The position numbers and the translations under genes were made by a program. A DNA stretch of 64,000 nt from Palsa-506 sp963836355 (lineage in GTDB: Bacteria > Actinomycetota > Actinomycetes > Streptosporangiales > Streptosporangiaceae): positions 1-64,000 of the forward strand of contig CAWIJO010000010.1 of the NCBI GenBank assembly GCA_963836355.1, read 5' to 3'. Every line of letters begins with the position of its first letter. The first letter of the stretch is position 1. The notes below the pieces were generated by a model that was not told the DNA's origin, did not search any database, and worked only from the letters and a program-made list of their open reading frames with translations. Below are positions 34,459-42,892 of this stretch, piece after piece.

Positions 34459-35316
34459 TTAAAGCTGATCTTGAGCTGATTGCCCGGGATCTGACTGGCG
34501 GAGCAGACTACGCAGCCGCTCGACCTCGTCGCTCAGCCGATTGAGCCGCTCGGCCAGGGACGGGAGGTCCGGGTGCGCGGCCGCCCATTCCCGCTGGCGG
34601 GCGGCTTTCTCGGCGATTAGCCGCTTTTCGGAGTCCCGCAGCTCTACCGCGGTCTCAAAGTCCTGGGCGTCGATGGCGGCTTCTTTCTCGTCGCGGACCT
34701 GCGCGATCTGCCGGTCGAGGTCGCTGGCATCTGCCCTGGTGCCGACGCGCTGCTCGACCGCCGACAGGCGCAGCTCGATCGCGTGCAGCGCGGAGCGCAG
34801 CCTGCGCTCCGCGCGGTCGGCCGGGCCAGCACGCCGCCCGGTAATCTCCGGCTCGCCGATTAGCTGCTCGCCCATGCCCTGCTGGCCGTGCAGCAGCTGG
34901 ATTACCTGCTGGCGGACCCTGTTCAGGTTGGCGCCGAGCTTGATCAGCACCTGGGCGGCCACGCCGTCGCCTTCGCGGATGAGGCCGAGCAGGATGTGCT
35001 CGGTGCCGATGTAGTTGTGGCCGAGCTGCAGGCCCTCGCGCAGTGAGAGCTCGAGGACCTTCTTGGCGCGCGGGCTGAACGGGATATGGCCGGACGGGGG
35101 GTGCTGGCCGCGGCCGATCAGCGCCTCCACCTCCTGCCGCGCCGCCACCAGGCTGATCCCCAGCGCATTAAGGGCTTTGGCGGCCACGCCGTCGCCTTCG
35201 CGGATGAGGCCGAGCAGGAGGTGCTCGGTGCCGATCCGGTCGTTGTTGAGGAGCCTGGCCTCTTCCTGCGCCAGGACCACCACCCGCCGTGCCCGGTCGG
35301 TGAACCTCTCGAACAT
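34459..35316 (-). CDS. Stand-alone Clp N-terminal domain protein with UVR motif
   Basis: The 285-residue protein begins MFERFTDRARRVVVLAQEEA, identical in style to ClpC, followed by both Clp-N repeats (GTEHLLLGLIREGDGVAAKA and GTEHILLGLIREGDGVAAQV). A UVR-type helix follows (EKEAAIDAQDFETAVELRD). The ATPase modules D1 and D2 of ClpC are absent, and a coiled-coil tail replaces them. Clp-N domains bind substrates and adaptors, so it may act as an adaptor or competitor for ClpC. It is not a truncation scar, because the C-terminus is orderly and the UVR motif is in place. Confidence 0.83.
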   Translation of the reverse strand: MFERFTDRARRVVVLAQEEARLLNNDRIGTEHLLLGLIREGDGVAAKALNALGISLVAARQEVEALIGRGQHPPSGHIPFSPRAKKVLELSLREGLQLGHNYIGTEHILLGLIREGDGVAAQVLIKLGANLNRVRQQVIQLLHGQQGMGEQLIGEPEITGRRAGPADRAERRLRSALHAIELRLSAVEQRVGTRADASDLDRQIAQVRDEKEAAIDAQDFETAVELRDSEKRLIAEKAARQREWAAAHPDLPSLAERLNRLSDEVERLRSLLRQSDPGQSAQDQL

Positions 35317-35612
35317 CCTCCGCGCCGCCCTCCAGCAGTCGCTCGCGGCCCGTGCGGGGACGGCAGAACCGGGGCGAGCCCAGTCCCGGCTGCTGAGGGC
35401 CAGCGATGACAGTTAAAGAATAGGCGCCCCGGCGGGGGCCCAAACCATCTGATCTTGGCCATTCAGGACTTGACCATCCGGGAATGGCGCTTTGCGGCCG
35501 ACCGCAGGTGAACCGAAGCGGACCCGTGGGCGTGCATGGGTAAGGGCGGGCCCGTGGCGGCTGCCTGCGCCCGCCCATCCAGCCAGCAGCCGCGATAGGT
35601 GGGAGTTGCTTA

Positions 35613-36785
35613 ATGATGATGCGTTCGGCGGGTCCGGCGGCGGGCCGCCCTGCCCAGCGTTCCAACGCACCAGGCCGACGGCGATGGCAGGCCGGCCTAC
35701 TAGTTGTGGGGAGTTCGGCCGCCCTGGCCGTGCTGCCTGCCGCCTCGGGGCTCGCGGCGACAACCGCGGCCGCGACCCCAGCCGCCCACAAGGCGGCAAC
35801 CCCCTACGCGCAGACCAACCTGGTCTCTGACATCCCGGGCGTGGCCAGGATCACCGATCCGAACCTGGTCAACCCCTGGGGCGTCTCTGAGCTGCCCAGC
35901 GGCCCGCTGTGGGTCTCGGACAACGGCACCGATGTATCGACGCTTTACACCGGCGACCTCAATGGCAGCCCGCTCACCCCCGTTCCGCTGGTGGTGAAGA
36001 TTCCTGGTGGCGCCCCAACCGGCCAGGTCTTCAACGGCACTAAGGGCTTCGTCGTGCACCACGGCAAGCAGAGCGGGGCCTCGCTGTTCATCTTCGCCTC
36101 CGAGAAGGGCGTCATCGCGGGCTGGAATCCAACCGTCGGCGCCGTGGGCATGGCGCCGTCCACGCAGGCCCAGCGGGGAGTTACGGTCCCGAACGCGGTT
36201 TACAAGGGCCTGGCGATCGTCGGCAGCCGGCTGTTCGCCGCCAACTTCCACAACGGGCACGTGGATGTCTTCAACTCGAAGTTCCACCGGATCAGGACGG
36301 CCGGGAAGTTCCGGGACCCGCGGCTTCCGCACGGGTACGCGCCCTTCAACATCGCCAGCATCGGCGGGCATCTCCTGGTCAGCTACGCCAAGCAGGACGC
36401 CGACCACGGTGACGACGTGGCCGGGCCGGGGCACGGCTTCATCGACGTGTACTCGAACCACGGCATGCTGCTGCGCCGGCTGGTCAGCCGCGGCGCGCTG
36501 AACTCTCCGTGGGGGATGGTCATCGCGCCGTCCAGCTTCGGCACGTTCAGCAACGACCTGCTGGTGGCCAACTTCGGCAACGGCGCGCTGAACGCGTTCG
36601 ACCCGGCCACCGGGGCCTTCCTCGGGCCGCTGAAGAACGCCGACGGCAACCCGATCGTGATCAGCGGCCTGTGGGGCCTGATCCGCGGCAATGGCGCCGC
36701 GGGCACCCCGCAGACGGTGTTCTTCACGGCGGGCCTGGCTGATGAAAGCCACGGCCTGCTCGGCACGATCACCCCGGGCAGCTAG
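35613..36785 (+). CDS. TIGR03118-like secreted beta-propeller protein
   Basis: The protein has 390 residues with an N-terminal signal (QAGLLVVGSSAALAVLPAAS). The phrase NLVSDIPGVARITDPNLVNP followed by WGVSELPSGPLWVSDNGTD is the hallmark opening of the TIGR03118 family. KGLAIVGSRLFAANFHNGHV, GHLLVSYAKQD and SPWGMVIAPSSFG are further blades. The start ATG 35613 or 35616 follows GGGAG. Function is unknown in the family. A hairpin terminator lies downstream. Confidence 0.82.
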   Translation: MMMRSAGPAAGRPAQRSNAPGRRRWQAGLLVVGSSAALAVLPAASGLAATTAAATPAAHKAATPYAQTNLVSDIPGVARITDPNLVNPWGVSELPSGPLWVSDNGTDVSTLYTGDLNGSPLTPVPLVVKIPGGAPTGQVFNGTKGFVVHHGKQSGASLFIFASEKGVIAGWNPTVGAVGMAPSTQAQRGVTVPNAVYKGLAIVGSRLFAANFHNGHVDVFNSKFHRIRTAGKFRDPRLPHGYAPFNIASIGGHLLVSYAKQDADHGDDVAGPGHGFIDVYSNHGMLLRRLVSRGALNSPWGMVIAPSSFGTFSNDLLVANFGNGALNAFDPATGAFLGPLKNADGNPIVISGLWGLIRGNGAAGTPQTVFFTAGLADESHGLLGTITPGS

Positions 36786-36813
36786 CCAGCCTGGGGTGTC
36801 GAGTTAGCAGCCA

Positions 36814-36856
36814 GACCGCCGCCCGGCCCGGGGGGTTCCCGGGCCGGGGGGCGGTC
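36814..36856 (+). terminator. GC-rich hairpin terminator
   Basis: A 19-bp stem (GACCGCCGCCCGGCCCGGG with its complement, one mismatch) is closed by a GGGTT loop, 29 bases after the stop of the TIGR03118-like gene. Confidence 0.7.
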
Positions 36857-36983
36857 GCTCGTCCGGGCCATTCCGGCGGGACTCGCTAAGCTGTCCGGCC
36901 GGTCATTTCAGCCGGGCCGACTTCAACGGTGAACGGCCTGGTGATCCGGCCTCGGGTACCCGCAGTGACCGTGCTGCACGCGT

Positions 36984-37514
36984 TCACTGACCCTGCTGCC
37001 ACGGCGGGGACCAGCGCAGGCGCCTGCATACCGCATCAAGATCAGGATCTGTAAGGCTCGCCCGGTCGCCGAGGCCGCCCAGTCGCGGCCCAAGGATCTG
37101 CACCCGATCGAGCGTGCTGTCTGGATCACCGATATCCTTGCGCACTGCCAGCAGAAAATCGGCATACAGCCGGATCTGGATATCTCCAGGAGGGGCATGC
37201 GGTAAGGCCTGCATCAAGCGCGAGTACGCGCGCACCGCGCCCTCAGCGCCGTACAGGTTCACCCAGGTGTCGAAGTTCCGCTTGTGCTGCGCCTCCGCCG
37301 ACGTCGGCAGTTCGTCGGTAGTGAACATGCGGTCCAGCATCTCGACCACCGGCTCGTACATGCCGCGCTTGCGTTCCGAAATCCGGTCTTCGGCCCGGCC
37401 GGAGCGCTGCAGACGCGCATCGAGGCGCCGCGCGGCGAGCGCGAACACTCCGGCGACGACCGCAGCGATAACCGAGGAGACGGCCGCAATCACGGCGACC
37501 ACGACGGCGGACAT
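36984..37514 (-). CDS. Membrane-anchored protein of unknown function
   Basis: ATG 37514 gives about 176 residues. The first 30 are one transmembrane helix (AVVVAVIAAVSSVIAAVVAG) followed by a basic, probably cytoplasmic region (RRLDARLQRSGRAEDRIS). The soluble part reads MYEPVVEMLDRMFTTDEL, FDTWVNLYGAEGAVRAYSRL and LYADFLLAVRKDIGDPDS, a pattern found in many actinobacterial hypothetical proteins. The frame opens further upstream, but that stretch lacks protein-like composition. Confidence 0.6.
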   Translation of the reverse strand: MSAVVVAVIAAVSSVIAAVVAGVFALAARRLDARLQRSGRAEDRISERKRGMYEPVVEMLDRMFTTDELPTSAEAQHKRNFDTWVNLYGAEGAVRAYSRLMQALPHAPPGDIQIRLYADFLLAVRKDIGDPDSTLDRVQILGPRLGGLGDRASLTDPDLDAVCRRLRWSPPWQQGQ

Positions 37515-37632
37515 GCCGGGATTCAAGCACACTATCGGGTCGGCTCTGACACTTGGCCGGGTCACGGAATCCCGGGATCCCGGCAGCAGCGCAGCCCGGT
37601 GCAGGGCCGAACGGCAGGCGTAGATTTGCGTT

Positions 37633-38133
37633 ATGGCGGGGCGGCTGGCAGCGGCGACGGGGCGGCGGACGGCGCGGGCGATCCTGGTCGATGCCGATGA
37701 TCGGCTGCTGCTGATCAAGCGGACGAAGCCGGGAAAGCCGGTGTACTGGACGACCCCGGGCGGCGGCGTCGACGATACGGACGCCTCGATAGAGGCGGCG
37801 ATGCACCGGGAAATCGCCGAGGAAATGGGCGCCGAGGCGGCCGGGGCGTCGCAGGTATTCCTGAACAGCAGGCCGTCGGATACCGGGATTGCCGTGCAGC
37901 ATTTCTTCGTCGCGCGGGTAACCAGGCTGGACTGGTCGGCGCGCAGTGACCCAGAGTTCGCCGATCCCGCGAATGGCGACTACGAGCTGGCCCGGGTTGA
38001 CCTGCACGGAGACGACCTGGCGTCGATCGACCTGGTGCCGACCGCGCTGAAGTACTTCATCCTGGCCAACCGCGAGGCCCTGCTCGCCGAGATCGCCGGC
38101 GCGGGCGCCGCAGGTCTGCGTTCACAGCGGTGA
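37633..38133 (+). CDS. Nudix hydrolase
   Basis: The 166-residue protein carries the Nudix box as GGGVDDTDASIEAAMHREIA followed by EEMG, matching Gx5Ex7REUxEExGU with all acidic ligands present. ARAILVDADDRLLLIKRTKP is the usual first strand. Nudix enzymes cleave nucleoside diphosphate derivatives; the substrate is not predictable here. ATG 37633 starts 119 bases from the divergent membrane protein gene. Confidence 0.87.
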   Translation: MAGRLAAATGRRTARAILVDADDRLLLIKRTKPGKPVYWTTPGGGVDDTDASIEAAMHREIAEEMGAEAAGASQVFLNSRPSDTGIAVQHFFVARVTRLDWSARSDPEFADPANGDYELARVDLHGDDLASIDLVPTALKYFILANREALLAEIAGAGAAGLRSQR

Positions 38134-38700
38134 GGCGGCGACCAGGTCAGGGCTGACGTGAAGTTTTCCAGCGCGCCGTCGGAGAACAGGGCCACCACGG
38201 CGCCAAGCAGGTCGCTGCCGGCGCGCTGGAACTCGAACATGTCGAACAGGTCCCGCTCGTCCACCTGGCCGCGGAGCCTGCCCGGCGACGCGAATGCCAG
38301 GCGGGTGACGCCATGTCCGGCCGCAAGCTCGATCAGGCGAGCGCGCTCGGCGTCTGGCCCGGGCTGGCGCCTCCGCCGCCTCCGAGGCCTGGACCGCGTT
38401 CGTGACCAGCTCGGAGACCACCTGCTCGACCGTCCTGGCCAGCGGCTTCAGCCCCCATTCGGCCACCACCAGCCGGGCATGCAGTCGGGCGCACGGCACG
38501 GCGCCGAGTTCCAGCGACGACCGGAACGGCCATCGCCGCGTTTCCGCGGAAACGCGGGTGCGCGACGTTTCCGCGGAAGCGCTACCCAGGCAATGCCCGG
38601 CGGCGGCGTCAGGATCGCCGGCCAGCCAAGGCAGCTCCTGCGGCTCCGTCGCCCAGCGCGGCGTCCCGCCCGGCGCCGACCCGCAGGATTGCTGCCTCAC
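38122..38700 (-). pseudogene. HATPase-type regulator fused by decay to a nucleotidyltransferase-like remnant
   Basis: Residues 57-110 (FRSSLELGAVPCARLHARL, EWGLKPLARTVEQVVSELVT then NAVQAS) are the N-terminal part of a HATPase_c_2 anti-sigma-type ATP-binding protein. After QASEA the frame stops resembling that family. Another minus-strand frame reads ARLIELAAGHGVTRLAFASP, DERDLFDMFEFQRAGSDLLG and VVALFSDGAL, which resembles small MntA-like nucleotidyltransferases without the GSxxxG Asp pair. So this is a deletion junction between two genes rather than one protein. Confidence 0.45.
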
Positions 38701-38996
38701 GACGTGCCCTCCACCGACCGCAGCACGGTGGTGATCTTGCCGGCCACCGCGTCGAGATCATCGACCGGCCCGATCGGCTGCCGCCACGGCCACCAGAACG
38801 ACATGCTGTGATCATCCGCGGTCCGGCAGATGAACTGCTCGGTTAACTCCGGGGTATCGGGATTGGCGACCTGGACCCACGGCCGGGCGCCGCCGCTGAC
38901 TAACTCGGCGCTGAATCCGCGACGGCGCAATTCGCCGGTCAGGCGCCCAAGCTGGGCGATTTCCGCATCGCTGCTGGGTTGCATGTTGGGCTGCAC
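38697..38996 (-). CDS. Small conserved-looking hypothetical protein
   Basis: The 99-residue protein overlaps the start of the HATPase fragment by four bases (ATGA), so the two were co-translated. It contains AQLGRLTGELRRRGFSAELV, PWVQVANPDTPELTEQFICR and SFWWPWRQPIGPVDDLDAVA, a pattern I associate with small partners of HATPase and XRE regulators in actinomycetes. No domain name can be given. Confidence 0.6.
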   Translation of the reverse strand: MQPNMQPSSDAEIAQLGRLTGELRRRGFSAELVSGGARPWVQVANPDTPELTEQFICRTADDHSMSFWWPWRQPIGPVDDLDAVAGKITTVLRSVEGTS

Positions 38997-39093
38997 GAGA
39001 TCAGGAAGCTAGAACCCGCCGGACGCGCAAACTTCACCATTGTGAAACTAGTTTGAGAACCGCGCGTGAGCGGCACGTCAGTGCGGCCTACCG

Positions 39094-39834
39094 TCACTGC
39101 GGCACACCCATCCGCGCTGCCATCCCGCGCAGTTCCCGGCCGCCAGCGGCGGCGTTGGCCGGTTGAGCAGGTAGGCGACAGTCTCCCGGACCGGCGCGGA
39201 GTTCCTGATCCGCTGCGGGGCGGTGTTTTCGGCCCGGCGCAGCCAGCGGACCGTCTCCGCCCTGGTCCGCGGATCACGGACCAGGCCCCGGCCGACATCG
39301 GCCAGGCAGCTCGCCCGGCGCGACGACTTCGGCTCGAACAGGTCCAGGTTGACGTCCCTGGCCAGTTCCAGCACGGCGCCGCCGGCCTCGCCGCGCGTGA
39401 GCAAGGTCCATGTAGTTCAGGTTCTTGGTCAGCAACGTCGCGGCCACGCAGGTCTCGACGAGCGCCTCCAGCGCCGTCCGGCGGGCTGCCTCGTCCGCTG
39501 GCTCGGCGATGTGCCAGTGCAACTCGTCGATGGCCGGCGGCAGCAGCCGCCCGAGCGTCACGTAGTCGCTTGTCCGCCAGAGCGGTTCAATGCCGCCGAA
39601 GACCTCCCGGTGCAGCTCGGCCAGCGGACGAGCCCGGTCCGCCACCCGGAGCGCACTGGCCAGCGCCGCGATGTGCGACCGCCGGTCGAGCATCCGGGAG
39701 CCCTGCTCGACCATCGACACGAACGACGGCGACAGCTCGGCTAACGCGGCCAGCTCCACTTGGGTCATGCCCCGCCAGCGCCGCAGCGTCCGCAGCCGCG
39801 CGCCGATGGTGATCTCATCCACGCTCCGCACCAC
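39094..39834 (-). pseudogene. XRE-family transcriptional regulator with two frameshifts
   Basis: The N-terminus has an HTH (LRTLRRWRGMTQVELAALAE, LSPSFVSMVEQGSR) and a long sensor-like C-terminal part. The frame changes near 39405 (after NLNYMDLA) to LTRGEAGGAVLELARDVNL, RTRAETVRWLRRAENTAP and VRETVAYLL. It changes again near 39140 to reach RELRGMAARMGVPQ and the stop at 39094. Such proteins pair with the small protein and HATPase genes next door. Two lesions make true decay more likely than error. Confidence 0.6.
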
Positions 39835-40004
39835 GCCGGTGCCGTCTCAGCCCCAGGCTACGGCACCATCGGCGGGACCGATGGAGTCGAAACAGGGCAA
39901 CCCGAGATGCCGGAAACTCATTTTTGATTATTAACGGGCCGTGCGGCGCCATTCCGTCGGCCGAGCAAATGCAGCCCCGGCCAGTGCCTGCCCTGCGGCG
40001 CTGA

Positions 40005-40365
40005 TCACTCCGGCCGGCGAGCGGCCGCCGCGTTGCCAGACCTGCCAAGAATCGGAGCCTCAGCGGCCAGCCGGACGATCCCGGGGACGTACGGATCGAG
40101 TTCGCCCGGCTCGAACCGGCACAACTTGATCGCCCACCACAGCCGGTCATCCGGGTCCCCGTCAAGCTTGTACCCGTCCGGCGTCAGCACCGCGTAGCCG
40201 TCGCCAGGCAGTGGGACAAGCGTGGCCAGCGCGCGGCCGGTGGCGGTGTCCCACAGCCGCGCGCTGCCGTCGTCGGAGGCGGTGGCGAGCTGGGTGCCGT
40301 CGGGGGAGAACGCCACCCCGGTCACCCAGTTGTCGTGGCCGGTGAGGGTGGTGCGGGGCTGGCCG
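40005..40365 (-). pseudogene. C-terminal WD40 fragment
   Basis: The frame contains one full WD40 blade (TGHDNWVTGVAFSPDGTQLA, SDDGSARLWDTATGRALATL) followed by YAVLTPDGYKLDGDPDDRLW and WAIKLCRFEPGELDPYVPGI. This tail is typical after WD40 arrays in actinobacterial trypsin/NTPase-WD40 proteins. Upstream sequence switches to a different gene at about 40.37 kb, so the N-terminal effector part is lost. Confidence 0.6.
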
Positions 40366-40528
40366 GCTTGACCTCGTCCATCGCATGCTCGACGGTTTGC
40401 CCGGCCCGCGCCACGATCTCGCCCGGACGCGGCGCGGCCAGCTGCAAGTCGCCCGGCAGGTCGCCGTCGGACGCCTGCACCAGCAGCCGGCCGCCATCTT
40501 CCAGCGGGACTTCGATGAGGTACGCCAT
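40366..40528 (-). pseudogene. N-terminal fragment of a CU044_2847 (Trypco1)-like protein
   Basis: ATG 40528 starts MAYLIEVPLEDGGRLLVQAS, then GDLQLAAPRPGEIVARAGQT and AMDEVKPA, the N-terminal text of CU044_2847-type proteins. These usually run to about 110-130 residues and sit next to trypsin-like/WD40 genes in suspected conflict systems. Here the gene runs into the WD40 fragment. An IS66 element sits 20 bases upstream of the start codon. Confidence 0.6.
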
Positions 40529-40547
40529 TGCACAATCCCGTAATTCA

Positions 40548-42237
40548 GTAGCTATTCACGTGGGATGAGCGCCCGCTGGTCAGCGAGCGCGCGTGCGCCC
40601 GGCGGCTGGGCTGGGCATGGCGGCCGGGGGGTTTGCTGGCTACGCCGGGGCGGGTTGTTGATTGGCTGGCCGGAATGGTGATCATTGCCAGTTGTGCCCG
40701 CTGTGCCTGGTGTTCCCTCTGCGGAGGAGCTGTCCGCTTTGCCGGCTGCTGAGCTGGCAGTGCGGCTGGCTGAGGCGTACCGGCTGATCGGCGAGCTGAC
40801 CGCGCAGGTCGAGCGGCTTTCGGCCCGGGTGGAGCAGCTGGAGCGGCAGGCCGGCAAGGACTCATCCACGTCGTCGCGTCCGCCGTCTTCCGATAGCCCG
40901 TTTAAGAAGAAAGGCAGCGACCGGTCGCTGCGCGAGCGCGGGAAGCGGCGGCCGGGGAAGCAGCCGGGCGGCCCGGGGATGACGATGAACCTGGTGGACG
41001 ACCCGGATGAGACCAATGGACTGCCCGCTTGCGGCGTGCTGCGGGTGCGGCGCCGACCTGGCGTCCGCGCCGGTGACGGCGCAGCGCCGGCACCAGGTCA
41101 CTGACATCGAGCCGGCGCCGGCGCCGAAGATCACCGAGGACGTGGCGCAGGCGAAGGCGAAGGAGTGCGCCGGGTGCGGGACGGTCACCGCCGGGGAGCT
41201 GCCCGCGCATATGCGGGCCCGGGCCAGCTACGGGCCGGAGACCTGCGCGCAGGCCGCGAACCTGGTCAGCGGCCACCACATCCCGGTCTACCGGGCGACG
41301 CTGCTGTTGTGCCAGCTGGCTGGCATCGCGGTCCCGGCCGGGTGGATGGCCGGGGTCTGCGGCAGGGCCGCCGGGCTGGTGGAGGCGAGCGGGTTCACCG
41401 GCCGGGTCCGGGAGCTGCTGAAGGCCGCGGCGGCGGTGCACGCCGATGAGACCCCGGCCCGGGCGGCGGGCGGGACCCGGTATGTGCACCTGGCCTGCAC
41501 CCGGTACCTGACCTGCATGCACACCGGTGACCGGTCAGCGGAGGCGATCGACGCCGGCGGGGTGCTGCCCGGCTATGCGGGCGTGATCGTCCGCGACGGC
41601 TACGCCGGCTACGGCCACCTGACCAGCGCCCTGCACGCATGGTGCGGAGTCCATCTGCTCAGGGACCTGAAGGGCCTGTACGACTTCGAGCCCGCCCAGC
41701 AGAAATGGGCATCCCAGCTGGCGGGCCTGCTGACCGGGGCCCGCGACGCCGCCGGGGCCGCACGCCTGGCCGGCCAGTCCGTCCTGGACGCCGCGGTCCT
41801 GGACGACCTGGTCACCCGCTACCGGTCACTGGCCGCCGCCGGGCTGACCGCCAACCTCTACCGGCGCACCGCCACCGCGAAGGACGCCCGCCGCCTCGCC
41901 CGCCGGTTCCGCTCCTTCGAGGACCTGATCCTGCGATTCGCCACCCGCCCCGACCTGGACATCTTCTCCAACAATGAAGCCGAGCGGACGATCCGGCCCG
42001 TCAAGGTCCAGCAGCGCGGCTCCGGAGGCTGCTGGCGGACACTCACCGGCCTCGCCGAGTTCGCATTAGTCCAGTCTTACCTGTCTACCGCCGCGAAATG
42101 GGGCATCAGCAAACTCGACGCCCTCCGCGACCTGTTCAACGGCAACGCCTGGCTCCCGCCCAGCCTCGAACCCACCGGATAACACCGCAACACCCGGACA
42201 TGTCACCTCACGCCGCCGACGCTTGGTGAATAGCTAC
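40548..42237 (+). mobile_element. IS66-family insertion sequence
   Basis: The element is 1690 bp, bounded by 12-bp inverted repeats (GTAGCTATTCAC at the left, its complement at the right) and an exact 8-bp target duplication, GTAATTCA, at 40540-40547 and 42238-42245. Eight bases is the rule for IS66. It inserted just upstream of the CU044_2847-like gene. Only the transposase gene is present; the accessory IS66 genes are absent, as in the single-gene branch. Confidence 0.87.
40685..42182 (+). pseudogene. IS66 transposase with one frameshift
   Basis: The first part has the leucine-zipper-like start (LIGELTAQVERLSARVEQLE) and STSSRPPSSDSPFKKKG. Near 41010 the frame must change to reach CPLAACCGCGADLASAPV and the catalytic core: Asp in AAVHADETPAR, Asp in VIVRDGYAGYGHL and Glu in IFSNNEAERTIRPVK. 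The ATG 41007 frame alone would lack the N-terminal dimer region. One lesion in an otherwise fresh IS (perfect duplication) suggests a recent mutation or a base error. Confidence 0.78.
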
Positions 42238-42245
42238 GTAATTCA

Positions 42246-42889
42246 GTGTCCGGTTGGACAATCGTAGGCGTCACCTGACCCGGACCAATACCGGACGCCA
42301 GCAAAGCCCATGATGGCCGAGCCAATACCTGGCCGTAAAAGATCTTGGAGAGTTATTGGTGCTGCAGCACTGAAAACCCTCCACGATCATGGAACGGCCC
42401 CCAGCCGCCGCAGGCTGACCGGTGACAGGCGTTGCGCCGGGGGAGCTGTGAGACGAGGGTGGCATCGGCGGGTGTGGCTCGCCTGGGGCGGGGCGTGGCG
42501 GGGCGTGGCGTCGGGCGGGGCGTGGCGGGGCGGGGCGTCGGGCGGGGCGTGGCGGGGCGTGGCGTCGGGCGGGGCGTGGCGGGGCGGGGCGTCGGGCGGG
42601 GCGTGGCGGGGCGTGGCGTCGGGCGGGGCGTGGCTCGCCGAGGCGGATTTGGCGCCAGGGGCGGGTGTGGCTCGCCTGGGGCGGTGTGGCTCGCGGGGCG
42701 ACACGGCGCCGGGTGGTTTTGCCGCGGAGGCTGGCCCGGGCAGGCGACAAGCGCCTGCACGGGCTGATCGACCGACCGCCAAGGCGTTCTCGTTACTGAT
42801 CGTTTACGTGTTGCCTGGATTCCACGCCAGGAACGCCGGGTAATCAACGCTACGCTTAGTAGTCACAAGGGCGCGTTTGGTAACTCGGG
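42246..42889. other. Intergenic region dominated by a GC-rich minisatellite
   Basis: All six frames are open over much of this stretch, a result of base composition and 27-bp periodicity. No ribosome site precedes any frame except the L,D-transpeptidase start at its end. I call no gene here. Confidence 0.5.
42486..42634. repeat. 27-bp minisatellite, five to six copies
   Basis: The landmark GCGTC recurs at 42508, 42535, 42562, 42589 and 42616, exactly 27 bp apart. Units alternate at one base (GGGGCGTG versus GGGGCGGG), giving a 54-bp higher order. Because 27 is a multiple of three, any read-through product would have 9-residue repeats. Confidence 0.88.
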
Positions 42890-42892
42890 GTG

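Noticed and set aside
42310..42843. Repeat proteins encoded by the 27-bp minisatellite
   Set aside because: Every frame is open because of the repeat; no start signal or conserved text favours one.
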